Part shown: piece by piece, positions 1 through 12,070 of the stretch
Layout of the letters: each line of letters starts with the position of its first letter
Position numbering within the stretch: position 1 is the stretch's first letter
Assembly (NCBI GenBank): GCA_963921795.1
Contig: OY997655.1
Span: 6,783,043 to 6,847,042, forward strand
DNA: 64,000 nt
Reading direction: 5' to 3'
Origin: Nannobrachium achirus
Lineage: Eukaryota > Chordata > Actinopteri > Myctophiformes > Myctophidae
The notes under the pieces: generated by a model
Told to the model about the DNA's origin: nothing
What the model saw: the letters and a program-made list of their open reading frames with translations, nothing else
Database searches by the model: none
Made by a program: the position numbers and the translations under genes

Positions 1-277
1 AGATCTGCTATTTTCACAATAAAACCATGTTACACAAAATTCCTCTTAGTAATCGTCCGGGCTCCCCAGTTCAAATATGATTATTTCGGGGGTCACGGCC
101 TGAAAAGGTTGAGAACCACTGGCATACACTACCTGTCTTTAGGCATTGCGCATAGGAGTAAGCGACTCGTTATTGAGCTGAATTATTGTTATATAGTCCT
201 GGAAATCGGGTTAAATATTCTGGAAAGGTTTTGGAAAAGTTTTGGAAATGAATTGGTAAAGATGTGTGGGAACCCTG
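1..277. mobile_element. hAT-type repeat, right part, cut by window edge
   Basis: 1-190 matches 15477-15672 (with nested right end GGTTGAGAACCACTG), and 190-277 matches 16270-16364, ending TGTGGGAACCCTG. The left half is outside the window. Bases 1-16 are the right arm of the palindromic hairpin family. Confidence 0.6.
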
Positions 278-282
278 TGTAA

Positions 283-660
283 TGTATGTCAAGCATAATG
301 ATTAAAGGTCTTTGCACACTGCTGCGTTTTTCGGGACGAACATCGGAGTGAATTTCGGAGCGCAGAAAAAAAAAAAGAAAACAACCTCATGTTATGTCAA
401 TCACGTTTGCACACTGCTGCCCGTTTCGTATTTATTTTCGGACCAGGGTTGATTCTTCCGATTTTCGCAACTGTCTCCACTGGGTCCTTTGCTCTCTCTC
501 TCCTCTCTCTCTCTCTCCTTGGCCTGAAAAATGCTTTCGAGGATTTCGGATTTCCAAAACGCAACGAAAACATGCAGTGCAGTGTGCAACCAGCTTAACC
601 CATTAAGACCTTGAATGCGTTATTACACATTATTACTTTAACCATTTTTGTATGTTTTAA
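283..660. other. Gene-free stretch before the kelch exons
   Basis: Low-complexity runs, a CT-rich patch at 490-520, and a local duplication around the phrase TTTGCACACTGCTGC (about 310 and 407). From about 596 a TTAACCCATTAAG end looks like a piggyBac-type MITE. No coding signal. Confidence 0.4.
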
Positions 661-670
661 CTATTAAAGA

Positions 671-808
671 TAGCAGATATACAAGCTCACAGCGCACAAT
701 TCTGGTTACAAATGTTCGCTTTAAAAATACATAGATTCAAAGATTTGCAAGAATTTTCATGACTTTTCAAAAATCTACAAGCTTGTGAGCTTGTATATCT
801 GCTATTTT
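671..808. repeat. Hairpin-family copy, arms separated
   Basis: TAGCAGATATACAAGCTCAC and its inverse about 90 bp apart; ends 50 bp before the kelch exon. Confidence 0.7.
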
Positions 809-856
809 TTTCAATTTGTGTGTGTGTGTCCGTGCGTCTGTCCTTTTTATCCCTAG

Positions 857-2867
857 GAACTCCTAGAAAGCCAGCCGTACCCCAGGTGTCCAAGTTCAAC
901 CCTGAAACATCCGTGTGGACAGAAGTTCCTCCTATGCATATTCTACGTGATCTCCCTGCTGTCTGCGCTCTGAACGGAAAGCTCTACGCTATAGGTATCA
1001 TATAGAGATGCTCCGATTGCGGGCCGATACCGTTCACCGATCAACTGGAATCAGTATCTGCAGATACCGATATTTCCGTTCGATCGTCAAATCCATAAAT
1101 TCTTCTATTTATTGTGTTACTGTAGCAGCCTTTATATTTAATGATTCTTCTTACAAAACATTGACATTGTATATATACATTGTATAAACATTAGGAGATT
1201 GTAGGCTTAGTATCCAATTCAACTTGTAAGATTTGAAGCTGAGGTTACATTCAGTCCCACAGATAAATATTGTTAAAATAGCTGTTCTAGCTTGTAGATC
1301 GGCAAAGCCGATACCGATCAAAGCCGATAGAGGCATTATCGGCCGATCGCGATCACTCCAGGGGTGTCAATTGGGTATGGCAGGGGTATGCAGCTGCCAT
1401 ACCCTGGGTCCAGGGAGGAAAAAGTCACTTTTAAATATAACTCCATGAATGTCTCTTTGTATATCTGTGCTAGTTATTATGTTGTTAAATTACAGTAACG
1501 CGTCCTAAATTCTTTGTCTTTACAGGTGGTCGTAATTATTCCAATATGAAGTCCAAGAGCGAGGGGCCCCATTATGTGTTTGAGAACACGGTGGAGTGCT
1601 TGGACCCCAGGGCCGACCGGTGGACCATGTGCTCCCCCATGCTGGAGCCTCGCTTCCAGCCCCGCGTGACCCTGTTGCACGGAGACATCTACGTCCTGGG
1701 AGGGATAGACATCAGCTTCAGGTAAGACATAACCTCGCGTACAGTGTTGTTTTTGACAGCAAATTTAGATTTTTTTGATTGATTGAAGACTTTATTAGAA
1801 GAAGTTTGCAATAATAAAATGTACAGTTTCATGACGGTACAGTTCACTGGTACAAGGTCTACTAAAAGGAGATCCTAGAAAAGACTAAGCTTATTTCCAT
1901 AGGAAACCATTAAAGTATCTCATATAACATTGAATGACAGACGGATAGAACACAGTACTATGCAGTAGATATAGTCAGGAAAAAAGAGGGAAACAATTTA
2001 AAAATAAAAATAAATTAAAAAACATCATACAGTAGGTAAATACAAAGAGGGGTCAGGGGAGGGATTTAGTTTTAGTCATAGTCTTTTGAATAAAATGTCA
2101 TTTAGTTTTAGTCATGATTTAGTCACCTGAAAAGTGTTAGTTTTAGTCTAATTTTAGTCGACTAAATATCAAAAGATTTTTCGGCGACTAAATCTACAGA
2201 TTTTTCGGCGACTAAATCTACAGTTGTCAACTGAAATGTATTTTGGCAGGCCTTGATGGCATTGTAATGGCTGATTTTACACTTAGTTGTGTGCTGAAAA
2301 TAGCCGATCTACAAGCTCACGTTGTGAGCTTGTAGATCTTCTATTTTCAGCACGCAACACCTGAGACCAACCAAACATAAAATGACTCTCTTCTCCACTA
2401 GTCCCCTCCCTAAAGTTTTAGTCTAGTTTTTATTTTGTTGACGAAATTGACAATATATTTAGTCTTAGTTTCAGTCATCACAGCTTAGTTTTTATTTAGT
2501 TTTAAATTTTTATTTAGTTTTCGTTAGTGAAAAAACCCAGTCGACAAACATTTTTCCTCATAGTTTTAGTCGACGAAATCAACACTGCTCTCGTAGCCAG
2601 ACAACCACAATCTCAGACTCTGCCTCACTAACGTTCTTTGCACGTCCCTGGTCCTCGTGTAGCCGACTCCCGAACATCGAGCGCTACTCTGACGAGACGG
2701 ACTCCTGGGAAACCGTTGGACAGATGCCTGGTGATTTCACCGATGCTGCCCTTAAGTCCCCCATGGCTCTCAAGCTGAGGAGCGATCGCTCTGATGATGA
2801 GTACGACGACGACGATGATGATGAAGAAGAACGCGGTTCCGATGATTCTTTTGAAAACAGTGATTAG
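857..2867 (+). CDS. Kelch-like (BTB/kelch family) protein, 3' exons only
   Basis: This is the C-terminal part of a kelch-repeat protein whose 5' exons lie left of the window. Three exons join in frame: 857-994 (after a CCCTAG acceptor, donor GTATCA), 1526-1721 (acceptor TTTACAG, donor GTAAGA) and 2663-2867 (acceptor GTGTAG, stop TAG). They encode about 180 residues with kelch hallmarks: the blade pattern VWTEVPPM, paired glycines in YAIGG and YVLGG, and W residues in DRWTMCSPM and DSWETVGQM. Kelch repeats fold as a beta-propeller; KLHL proteins usually recruit substrates to a Cullin-3 ubiquitin ligase through an N-terminal BTB domain, which is not visible here. The protein ends in a strongly acidic tail rich in D and E (codons around 2795-2867). 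Intron 2 holds a LINE tail and a hAT fragment. Intron 1 has transposon remnants running up to about 30 bp before the 1526 acceptor. The family call is firm; the individual member is not identified. Confidence 0.8.
1007..1358. mobile_element. hAT-like remnant in kelch intron
   Basis: Starts with TAGAGATGCTCCGAT and is rich in GCCGATACCGAT blocks in both orientations, typical of non-autonomous hAT ends. The right end is cut by the next element. Confidence 0.45.
1359..1500. mobile_element. Fragment of the CAGGGGCGTCA hAT family
   Basis: CAGGGGTGTCAATTGGG and the following 135 bp match 20347-20490 and, inverted, 25353-25493. It ends about 25 bp before the kelch exon at 1526. Confidence 0.6.
1772..2063 (-). 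mobile_element. 5'-truncated LINE (3' end), same family as 23.7 kb
   Basis: TTGATTGATTGAAGACTTTATTAG and the next 280 bp closely match 23740-24020, the 3' UTR side of the larger LINE copy. It is inserted in kelch intron 2. Confidence 0.7.
2064..2587. mobile_element. hAT element fragment (TCGTCGACTAAAA family)
   Basis: Repeated TTTAGTCGACTAAA blocks and a right end GACGAAATCAACACTG. A palindromic hairpin copy sits inside at 2286-2358. The left end is missing. Confidence 0.5.
2286..2358. repeat. Hairpin-family copy, complete
   Basis: Arms extend to GTGCTGAAAATAGCCGATCT; almost no loop. Confidence 0.8.
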
Positions 2868-2967
2868 GGTGGTGATGGTGAAGTAGTTTGGTAAGAGAAG
2901 TTAACACACTATATTCTGCTTGTAACCACTGCTATAACGTTTGTTTCTTGTCTCGCCAGCTTTCTTA

Positions 2968-2973
2968 ATAAAC
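2968..2973 (+). terminator. Poly(A) signal of the kelch-like gene
   Basis: AATAAA lies about 100 bp after the kelch stop codon, in otherwise unremarkable 3' UTR. Confidence 0.6.
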
Positions 2974-3370
2974 AGACAATACAGTACATGTTCCAGGTGG
3001 GTTGCCGATCCCGTGTGAGTTCTCTCTCCCCATTGGATAACATGGGTATCCCGGCCTGGAAATGCATTTTCTGCTTACCAAAGAGCTGGAGAGACAGGGG
3101 AGACTCATGTTACTGAACAAACACTATAGCAATGAATGTGATTACTATCAGAATATAGAGCTGTTTAACAAACACAGAAACATCACTTGCCCAACCTATT
3201 TTAATATCATTATCTACTGGCTCTACTGCGGGCCATAACTTCTACTAGATTCTAGAACGTGGTCTGTTAAACCCTCCTGTACAATCATCCTCTTCAATGG
3301 CTATTGGTTTCCTCAATAGAGGAATTCATATTTTGCACACAATTACTGCCCCAAAATCGTTGTTCTTGCC

Positions 3371-3687
3371 TTAAAGGGGAAGACCACCCATTTTCAATAT
3401 TGAACTATGTCATTAATATACCTTAGAGAAGTTGTGTGGAAATAGAAAGTCCCCCCCCCCCCTTCTGTGTTGCCTAGAACTGGAGGATTGATTTTGGGGT
3501 TTGTATTGTAAAGTACAACTTGATGACATCACACTGTTGTACTTTACAATACAAACCCCAAAATCAATCCTCCAGTTCTAGGCAACACAGAAGAGGGGGA
3601 ACTTTTTTTTCTATTTCCACACAACTTCTCTAAGGTATTATTTAAGGACATAGTTCAATATTGAAAATGGGTGGTCTTCCCCTTTAA
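3371..3687. mobile_element. TTAA-flanked foldback MITE
   Basis: Almost the whole element is two inverted arms of about 150 bp, beginning TTAAAGGGGAAGACCACCC and ending with its reverse complement. A TTAA at each end suggests piggyBac- or Kolobok-type mobilisation. Confidence 0.75.
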
Positions 3688-3831
3688 CTTTTGAAAGGTT
3701 TTAGAAGCTGTGTCCTTGAGTAAAAATACCTTTGAGTTATAGAGTATGTCCAAGAATGGGCTAGATTAGCTGAGAACGCCCCATGCGTCTTGGGCACAGA
3801 AAGTGTTTAATGAGCCCTTGTCTTCCCTGGC

Positions 3832-5563
3832 ACCACTGTATGTGCAGCATAGAGTAGATATTAACATGTGCTCATAGACCACTGTATGTGCAGCATAGAG
3901 TAGATAATAACATGTGCTCATAGACCACTGTATGTGCAGCATAGAGTAGATATTAACATGTGCTCATAGACCACTGTATGTGCAGCATAGAGTAGATATT
4001 AACATGTGCTCATAGACCACTGTATGTGCAGCATAGAGTAGATATTAACATGTGCTCATAGATCACTGTATGTGCAGCATAGAGTAGATATTAATATGTG
4101 CTCATAGACCAGTGTATGTGCAGCATAGAGTAGATATTAACATGTGCTCATAGACCACTGTATGTGCAGCATAGAGTAGATATTAACATGTGCTCATAGA
4201 CCACTGTATGTGCAGCATAGAGTAGATATTAACATGTGCTCATAGACCACTGTATGTGCAGCATAGAGTAGATATTAACATGTGCTCATAGACCACTGTA
4301 TGTGCAGCATAGAGTAGATATTAACATGTGCTCATAGACCACTGTATGTGCAGCATAGAGTAGATATTAACATGTGCTCATAGATCACTGTATGTGCAGC
4401 ATAGAGTAGATATTAACATGTGCTCATAGACCACTGTATGTGCAGCATAGAGTAGATATTAACATGTGCTCATAGACCACTGTATGTGCAGCATAGAGTA
4501 GATATTAACATGTGCTCATAGACCACTGTATGTGCAGCATAGAGTAGATATTAACATGTGCTCATAGACCACTGTATGTGCAGCATAGAGTAGATATTAA
4601 CATGTGCTCATAGACCACTGTATGTGCAGCATAGAGTAGATATTAACATGTGCTCCTAGACCACTGTATGTGCAGCATAGAGTAGATATTAACATGTGCT
4701 CATAGATCACTGTATGTGCAGCATAGAGTAGATATTAACATGTGCTCCTAGACCACTGTATGTGCAGCATAGAGTAGATATTAACATGTGCTCATAGATC
4801 ACTGTATGTGCAGCATAGAGTAGATATTAACATGTGCTCATAGATCACTGTATGTGCAGCATAGAGTAGATATTAACATGTGCTCATAGACCACTGTATG
4901 TGCAGCATAGAGTAGATATTAACATGTGCTCATAGACCACTGTATGTGCAGCATAGAGTAGATATTAACATGTGCTCATAGACCACTGTGTGCAGCATAG
5001 AGTAGATATTAACATGTGCTCATAGACCACTGTATGTGCAGCATGGAGTAGATGTTAACATGTGCTCATAGACCACTGTATGTGCAGCATAGAGTAGATA
5101 TTAACATGTGCTCATAGACCACTGTATGTGCAGCATAGAGTAGATATTAACATGTGCTCATAGACCACTGTATGTGCAGCATAGAGTAGATATTAACATG
5201 TGCACATAGACCACTGTATGTGCAGCATAGAGTAGATATTAACATGTGCACATAGACCACTGTATGTGCAGCATAGAGTAGATATTAACATGTGCTCATA
5301 GACCACTGTATGTGCAGCATAGAGTAGATATTAACATGTGCTCATAGACCACTGTATGTGCAGCATAGAGTAGATATTAACATGTGCTCATAGACCACTG
5401 TATGTGCAGCATAGAGTAGATATTAACATGTGCTCATAGACCACTGTATGTGCAGCATAGAGTAGATATTAACATGTGCTCATAGACCACTGTATGTGCA
5501 GCATAGAGTAGATATTAACATGTGCTCATAGACCACTGTATGTGAAGCATAGAGTAGATATTA
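3832..5563. repeat. 46-bp satellite array, about 38 copies
   Basis: The unit ACCACTGTATGTGCAGCATA continues GAGTAGATATTAACATGTGC and TCATAG (46 bp). Most copies are identical; variants carry GATCACTG, CTCCTAG or GCACATAG, and one unit at about 4981 is 2 bp short. No transcript or frame is apparent. Confidence 0.95.
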
Positions 5564-5935
5564 AAAGCTAGATTCCTCTTTCTCTGCTGCAGTTCATTGG
5601 AGCGACCTGTGACTACTAGCCAATCACAGTGTGTCTTTTTTTCCCCCGGGACATAAATTCAATTCAAGCTAGCTTTATTGGCACGAGGAAACAAACGTTT
5701 ACATTGCCAAAGCCAAAGTGCCTCTGGGAAAGAGGGAGTCCTTCCTTGGCCTACTGAACGTCCCCTTCTATCTCTGACGCACACGGAAGCGTGCTTCAAA
5801 ATTCCCAAAGCTTTCCTTCCATGTTGCCTGCCCTTTTTTTACAGATGCCCCAGAGCCGGAGAAGGCGTCTACCTTTTTATGTCTTTGAAGTGTGTAGCAC
5901 TAAAGTTAATTTATCTTGACAGTCGCCTGCTTAGG

Positions 5936-6521
5936 TTAAAGGACAACTCCAGACTAAATAACATCTAGGCTAATTTTCCTATACTGTACTTATATGGATC
6001 CCAACTAATTGTCTTATTTGGCAGAAAAGCCCCTGTTAAGCCCCATAAGCCATCATTTTCTTAATCAATATGTTATTAGTTGTCATTACACACGTATCCA
6101 TGCCATCGTTGTCCCACTCGAGCCTCCACACTCTGCTAAACAGAGGTTATGCTGTTATGTGTCTTGCCGAGTCCCGGAAAAGACACGCTGTGATTGGCCA
6201 GTACAGTCACTTTGAATTGGCAGTTGTGCAGAATTCTCACCCCAAAACACGATTTATGAGACTGTGGCGTCTTGTGTGGGACAACCAAGGCAAGGATGTG
6301 TTTGTAATGACAACTAGTAACACATTCATGAAAAAATAAATCACTTTTGACCGCAACGAATATTGTAAAAGTAATAGGCTTATGGGCTCCACTCTGCCGC
6401 TGGGGAAACTGGACAACAGGGGCATTTCTGCCTAATGGACCCCATGGACGGTCATTTGAGATCAATATAATATAAGTAGGAAAATTAGCCTAGGTGTTAT
6501 TTAGTGCAGAGTTGTCCTTAA
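5936..6521. mobile_element. TTAA-flanked foldback MITE
   Basis: Ends TTAAAGGACAACTCCAGACT and its near reverse complement at 6480-6521. Inner segments (TAAGCCCATAAG-type and AACACATTCATG-type) also pair. TTAA at both ends. Confidence 0.7.
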
Positions 6522-6596
6522 ACTGCTCTTGTTGTCTCACTGTCAATAGATTGTATTATTGTTCATTATATTCACTGTTGACTGACATATTAACAT

Positions 6597-6859
6597 ATCG
6601 TCGTTGTCGGGCGGAAACCTCGTATCTCCGAGTTTCAAATGTGTACGTTCTTTCACAAAGCAAAGCCTTGCTTCATCATACAAGGCCGTCGCACAAAAGT
6701 AGTGAAAACAGCAGATCTACAAGCACACAACGCCTCGCGGTGCGAGGCGTTGTGTGCTTGTAGATCGTCTGTTTTCACTAGTTTACTTTTTTTTTTTTAA
6801 ATGATAAAAGCAAAACGAACGGTTTTGGACATACAAGGTTTTCACCCGACAACGACGAT
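6597..6859. mobile_element. MITE with CGTCGTTGTCGGG ends, copy 1
   Basis: Inverted ends ATCGTCGTTGTCGGGYGG; the palindromic hairpin (6701-6780) forms its core. Sister copies at 7268-7484 and 12071-12300. Confidence 0.65.
6701..6780. repeat. Hairpin-family copy, complete
   Basis: AGTGAAAACAGCAGATCTAC arms, CGCCTCGCGG tip; core of a MITE. Confidence 0.85.
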
Positions 6860-7267
6860 GTGATCCATTATACCTACTGTGTAGGCTGGCTGACACTGTA
6901 CATACTGTGTATCATATACTGTAGATACAGTACATGAAGACAGAGAAGCTCTCTGCGTAACTGCCAAGCACAATGAGCCCAGGACATAAAGTAGTTAAAA
7001 AGCATTTAATGTCTTTAGGGCATAATTTAAGAAATTAAAAATAAAAACATTAAAAGCCTTATACAGTATATAGGTTAGCATATATCTATCTTGTGTGGGT
7101 CTTCCTCAGGGCATGGCTGTTTGATCCTATACGTTCAGTTGTACTGTATACACCAGGGTTCCCCAATAGGCGGCCCGTGGGCCATTTGTGGCCCGCGGGG
7201 GGCTACTGTCTGGCCCCCACCAACCCCAGTAATAATGGTGGTATAAGAGCAGCAACAACACTAGTAT

Positions 7268-7484
7268 ATCGTCATTGTTGGGTGGAAACCTTGTTCTTTC
7301 ACAAAGTAAAGCCCTGCTTCATCATACGAGGCCGTCGCACAAAAGTAGTGAAAACAGCAGATCTACAAGCACACAACGCCTTTTTTAAAGATAGGCTGTT
7401 TTCACTAGTTTAAACCGTTTTTAAAATGATAAATGCAAAACGAACGGTTTTGGACGTACACGATTTTCACCCGACAACGACGAT
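7268..7484. mobile_element. MITE with CGTCGTTGTCGGG ends, copy 2
   Basis: Same family as 6597-6859, inserted in the hAT element at 7154. Its hairpin core has lost most of the right arm. Confidence 0.65.
7345..7408. repeat. Hairpin-family copy, right arm mostly lost
   Basis: Full left arm, only the outer right end remains. Confidence 0.7.
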
Positions 7485-7530
7485 ATCTCACCTGTCACTG
7501 GAGTAGCGGGAACACCGCCGTCGCCCCCTG

Positions 7531-7647
7531 CAATGTTTTGGCCCTCGGCTTGGTACCCTAGACATGATTCAATGTTGTGGCCCTCGGCTTGGTACCCTAG
7601 ACATGATTCAATGTTGTGGCCCTCGGCTTGGTACCCTAGACATAATT
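7531..7647. repeat. 39-bp tandem repeat, three copies
   Basis: Three near-identical units of CAATGTTGTGGCCCTCGGCT plus TGGTACCCTAGACATGATT. Confidence 0.9.
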
Positions 7648-8255
7648 CGGACCTTGGGGAAAACTAATCGGGGAACCCTGGTATACACGCATGATGGCCA
7701 CAAAGGCCTATTTACATCAGTATGTCACAGCAAAGACATAATTACTGTATGTCCTCAATAAATCTACTGTGTACAGTATTGACACTCATTCACCTGGACT
7801 GTAGCAAGTTATCACATATACTCAGGATTGTTCACGAGCACACAGTATTTTTTTGTTCTTTTTGTATAATAGAAAGTTTGTTCATATTCTGGTGATAGAT
7901 GTATTTATTTATTTATTTGTTGTACTTTTTCTTGTACTTAGGCCTAAATGTTTATTTTTATTTTTTTCTTTCTTATACAATACTAAGCTATACCAGTCAG
8001 TCCCAAGTAAAGAGGGCAAGGAAGTTGACTCTCAAGTCTACAAGATTTTTTTTGACTTTTTATATTTTATACTTGAATATATTTTGGTTGTAATTGAGGT
8101 TCATGCCTGCTGTGCTGCTGTTCACCTGAATTCCCCACAGGGATAAATAAAGACATATCAATGTAAGAAATGTTTTTGTTTGTGTGTTCCTTAAATTGCT
8201 ATCCCAGCCTACATGCAGCACAGTGTCCAGAACAGTTAACAAGGCCCGTGACCAA

Positions 8256-8266
8256 ACTGGGTTTAG

Positions 8267-8297
<31 letters not shown>

Positions 8298-8640
8298 AAG
8301 GATCCCCATTAGTCTACACCGTAGTGGAGACTATTCTTCCTGGGGTCCAAGCATAAAACATCACAATACAAATAAAATAAAATAAAATGCAATACAGTAT
8401 TATATTAAATCATACAGCATTTCCATGATGGACTCTGCATGGCAGGGGTGTCCTCCTCCCTGAGCCAGGCCTAAGCCTGACCGCATACCAAAAAACATCA
8501 ATGTTACAGACAAAACAAACTTAGAAAATAACATTTACATTAAGCATTGAAAAATTAAAACAGGTTTGTCTTTCCAAAAATGCCAAAAATCTAACCCAAA
8601 ATAATGTCCTTTTTTATTATTGCTGACTTAAGCTTCCTTT
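8256..8640 (-). mobile_element. Probable LINE 3' tail
   Basis: A TTTAG pentamer run followed by TTAAGGATCCCCATTAG reads on the minus strand as a LINE-type tail (GGATCC...AATAAA then short tandem repeats). No frame left; family uncertain. Confidence 0.4.
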
Positions 8641-8860
8641 TGAAACCAAATGTATTTCTTGCTAGGGTAATCTTGTATCGTTTGACGTAACAATATGCTT
8701 CACAAGAGCAGGCACTTCATCGATGCTCGTGGAACTCTCCTCACCTCGTTCCTAGACCTGTCACATTATTACATAATCGTATGATCGCAGTTATTTGACA
8801 TAATTGTCATAATTCTTTCCATGTAGAAAATCTTTCATATATTTTCAAACATTTTCAAAA

Positions 8861-8943
8861 ATAGTGGAAATGGCAGATCTACAAGCTCAGAATGCCTGGC
8901 GATGTGGCACGTTTTGAGCTTGTAGATCTGCTATTTCCACTAT
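8861..8943. repeat. Hairpin-family copy, complete
   Basis: Arms extend outward to ATAGTGGAAATGGCAG. Confidence 0.8.
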
Positions 8944-8956
8944 CAATGTTCTTTTT

Positions 8957-9421
8957 TTAAAGGAGCTATAGTCAACTTTTTCTTGAAAACCGACGATAAA
9001 ATAAAAATAATGTTTCGAAAATATTTTATAAAAAAATTAAGCTTTATATGTGTTTCTATTCAAAAATGATCACTAAAAGTGTAAAATAATGATAAAATAA
9101 TCATTTTGGCCGACTTTGTTTACATTCCTCTTGTGTTCTTTTATATGGATTGATAAGGGATGTAAACAAAGTCGGCCTGACAACGGCCAAAATGATTACC
9201 GGTATTTTACCATTATTTATGCTTTTTGTAGTATTTTTGAGTGGTGGTCACGCCGCTCCTATACGTGGCCGTGTGTGTAGACGTACGTGTATGTATGTGG
9301 GTGGGTGGGTGGGTGCGTCCGTATGTAGCCTCAAGCCTGTGGTGTAGTACCTTTTCTGACCACACATGTTAAGGGAGGGGCGCTGTTTTCAGGCCAGGCC
9401 AGACCAGACACACACACACAC

Positions 9422-9460
<39 letters not shown>

Positions 9461-9621
9461 GGGGAAGGGGGGGGGGGGGGGGTAAACCACCGCTCAGTTC
9501 ACACGGGTGTGATTTTTTAAAATAGAAACACGTATATGAAGCTTAATCTTTTTTTATAAAATATTTTCGAAACATTTTTATTTATTTTTTTCAAGAAAAA
9601 AGTTGACTATAGCTTCTTTAA
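8957..9621. mobile_element. TTAA-flanked foldback MITE with CA/G-run core
   Basis: Ends TTAAAGGAGCTATAGTCAAC and reverse complement, arms about 100 bp. The core holds a CA repeat (9408-9458) and a long G run (9460-9482). Confidence 0.7.
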
Positions 9622-10644
9622 GTATAAAGTCTGATATGTCAGTCCTTTCTTCATGTAATCAGGTTCATATCTGCCATGTGCAACATCAAAGCCTACAAGC
9701 TAACAAATGTAAGCCTACTTGTCAATGACAAAAACACAATTAAATCGTCAATCACAATTATCTGAGTGACAATTAATCATCATGTAAAATGTCCTAATCA
9801 TGGCCCTACTCATTCCTGGCCACATCAGTGGTGTGCCAGTAATCATGGTAACACACGCCCTCTCATGTAACCTTGCTTAATTAACATGAACACGCGTGCC
9901 CACAACAAACCATAATGTTTAGTCCGTGGGGATATTTCCATGCAAATCAGTCTAAAACTGTGTGTCTGGACACTCCCAGGGGTCGTTGTGGGGGTTCCAA
10001 GCTCACAATGTGATGTGAGTTTGTAGATCTGCTATTTCTGAAAGGTTTTTGAGAATGTTCTCTTATGGGGGTCCCTGGAACAAAATCGTTTCAAATGGGG
10101 AGTCCACAGCCAGATGCATATCAATTTGGGGGCCCTTGTCCTTGATATGAAAACGTTTGAGAGCCACTGATATAAAAGACCATACCGGCCATATCCAAAC
10201 TTTGCAAACAAAGAAGGAACAAGTGAAAGTATTCTCTTTATATAAGTTATTATCTATTTACAAAAGAAGGTGTCATCACTTATAAGACGAGAAGGAACAA
10301 AGGAAGAAAAGTCAAATAACAGGACATAGAAATATAAAATATCCCCGTAGATATTGTGGGTTAATAATTACCAGGTCCACGCATTGTACTGTAATGGGCC
10401 TGTATACAGCAGTGAAATGGCATGCCTGATGACCCCTTGTGGTATGTTCTTCAACTGCTGAAGAAGGAGACCCAAGTCATGTATTCTCATTCATCTGAGA
10501 TAATGGAGAAAAGATAACATCATTGAAAGTGACTGAAGGGACAAGATTCAAAAATCCAAGCCATCAACCCAGATTTATCTGTTCATCCACTCTATAGCAG
10601 GACTATATGAGGTTAACCTTTACAAGGTTTCGGTTTTCCTCTCA
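9622..10644. other. Gene-free stretch
   Basis: Contains a hAT-derived fragment at about 10064-10173 (GGGGGTCCCTGG ... GAGAGCCACTG) that resembles 18950-19140, and a hairpin-family right half at 9997-10038. Nothing else recognised. Confidence 0.4.
9997..10038. repeat. Hairpin-family copy, left arm truncated
   Basis: AAGCTCACAATG then TGAGTTTGTAGATCTGC. Confidence 0.7.
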
Positions 10645-11010
10645 TAGCCCCTTTTCGACTGCAGCTTTAGCACCACACTACACGACACTACACCGTGCCA
10701 CATAAAGGTATCTACATTTTACATTACACAAAAGTACCCCTATCGGTAAAAAACAAATGGATCCTTTTGTCTGTGATTATAATACAGTTACAGGGCCGTG
10801 GGAAGTCATTTACAGCTGGGGGTGCTAAGTCTACCCCATAGTCTACCCCATAGTCTACCCATCAGACCTACTCTAGATTGGATACTTTTTAGTGCCACAT
10901 TTAGTACCACTTTCACACCACTCTACCCAGGTCCTTGTAGTGGAAACCTGGCACAAGTGGGTGGTGTGGAGTGGTGTGGTGTTGGGCCATGTCAGTGGAA
11001 AAGGGGTTTA
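10645..11010. mobile_element. MITE with CCCCTTTTCCACTG ends
   Basis: Left TAGCCCCTTTTCGACTG and right CAGTGGAAAAGGGGTTTA are inverted; the inner CACTACAC/GTGTGGTG blocks also pair. Confidence 0.6.
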
Positions 11011-11402
11011 TAGACTGCGTGTGGAAATGGGGGAGGTGGAGTCACATACCACCTGAGCAGCGTATGTCAATGTGAGACTGGTATACAAAACAAACAGCAC
11101 AAACTGGTGTGTCCCCTCACACAAGACATCAGAGCAAAATATGGACCTGATTTTACTGATCTGAGCTCACTCTTTGAGGGCACTAACAAGAGGAATGCTA
11201 CTCCATGCCTGGCTTTTGGAGCAACAGAAAGCTCCTGTTGTATGAGTAAAGGGATTACATTGTACTGTATTGGACCTCTTTTTTTCATGGGTTTTTGATT
11301 AATGTTTGGACCCAATGTTTTATACATTTGTATCAATAATGCAGTGGTTCCCAAACCTTTTAGCTCAATACACGAAAGAGAAATGTGTCTGGCACCCAAA
11401 CT

Positions 11403-11456
11403 AGTGAAAATGGCAGATCTACAAGCTCGAACCTTGTAGATCGATTATTTTCACTT
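11403..11456. repeat. Hairpin-family copy, short tip
   Basis: AGTGAAAATGGCAGATCTAC and inverse with minimal loop. Confidence 0.75.
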
Positions 11457-11537
11457 CATGTGAAACCCACAAATGGGTCCCGACCTAACTCACTAACAAG
11501 GTTATTTCAAATTTTCAAATGCCAACCGTCGCCGTGC

Positions 11538-11570
11538 AACACATTGAGAGCTTGCAGATCTGCTTTATTT
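11538..11570. repeat. Hairpin-family right arm
   Basis: ACATTGAGAGCTTGCAGATC only. Confidence 0.5.
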
Positions 11571-12070
11571 TAACCCCCACGGCCACCGACCCCCCTCATA
11601 ATGCATGCTCAAACTCCTGCCCAGGGTCAAAGTGATTAATGGAACAAACAGAAGGTTTGACAAGTCCTAAGAGACCTTCTGAAGTGCAACTTCCCGTGTC
11701 TGTCCTCTCTCTCTCTCTGTCTCTCTCTTGTCTATATTTAGAGTCATTATTATACACATTCGCTATCGTACGTAAACCGCCGTTCCATTCATGGCAGGAC
11801 ACCAAATACTCAATGTGACAATTCCTGTCGGCTGGAAACCAAGTATGTTCAAAACAGGAACTGTGTGTGACTGTGTGTGTTCCGATGGATGCAATGTAAA
11901 TTAGTTATTATAGGCCTATAGTCAGGGACGTGCTGGCCATTGGGAAAAGCGGGACAACTCCCGAACGGCCGGTTCATTCCCGGCGGGTCCAGGCCGGCCA
12001 TTAGGAAAAAAAATAAAAATGAAATGTCGGCCTTCGTTCCATTTTGGGGGCTGGGCGGCCAACAAAGTAA

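Larger units (their letters stand above)
7154..7680. mobile_element. hAT element with perfect 8-bp target duplication
   Basis: Ends CAGGGTTCCCCAATAGG and CGGGGAACCCTG, flanked by GTATACAC at 7146-7153 and 7681-7688. It carries a nested MITE (7268-7484) and a 39-bp tandem repeat. No transposase frame. Confidence 0.8.
11011..12070. other. Gene-free stretch with hAT and hairpin pieces
   Basis: A hAT left end CAGTGGTTCCCAAACCTTTT at about 11341 and two hairpin-family copies. I see no exon here. Confidence 0.4.

Noticed and set aside
3832-5563. CRISPR-like array
   Set aside because: The 46-bp units are contiguous with no unique spacers, and the setting is a vertebrate genome; it is a satellite.
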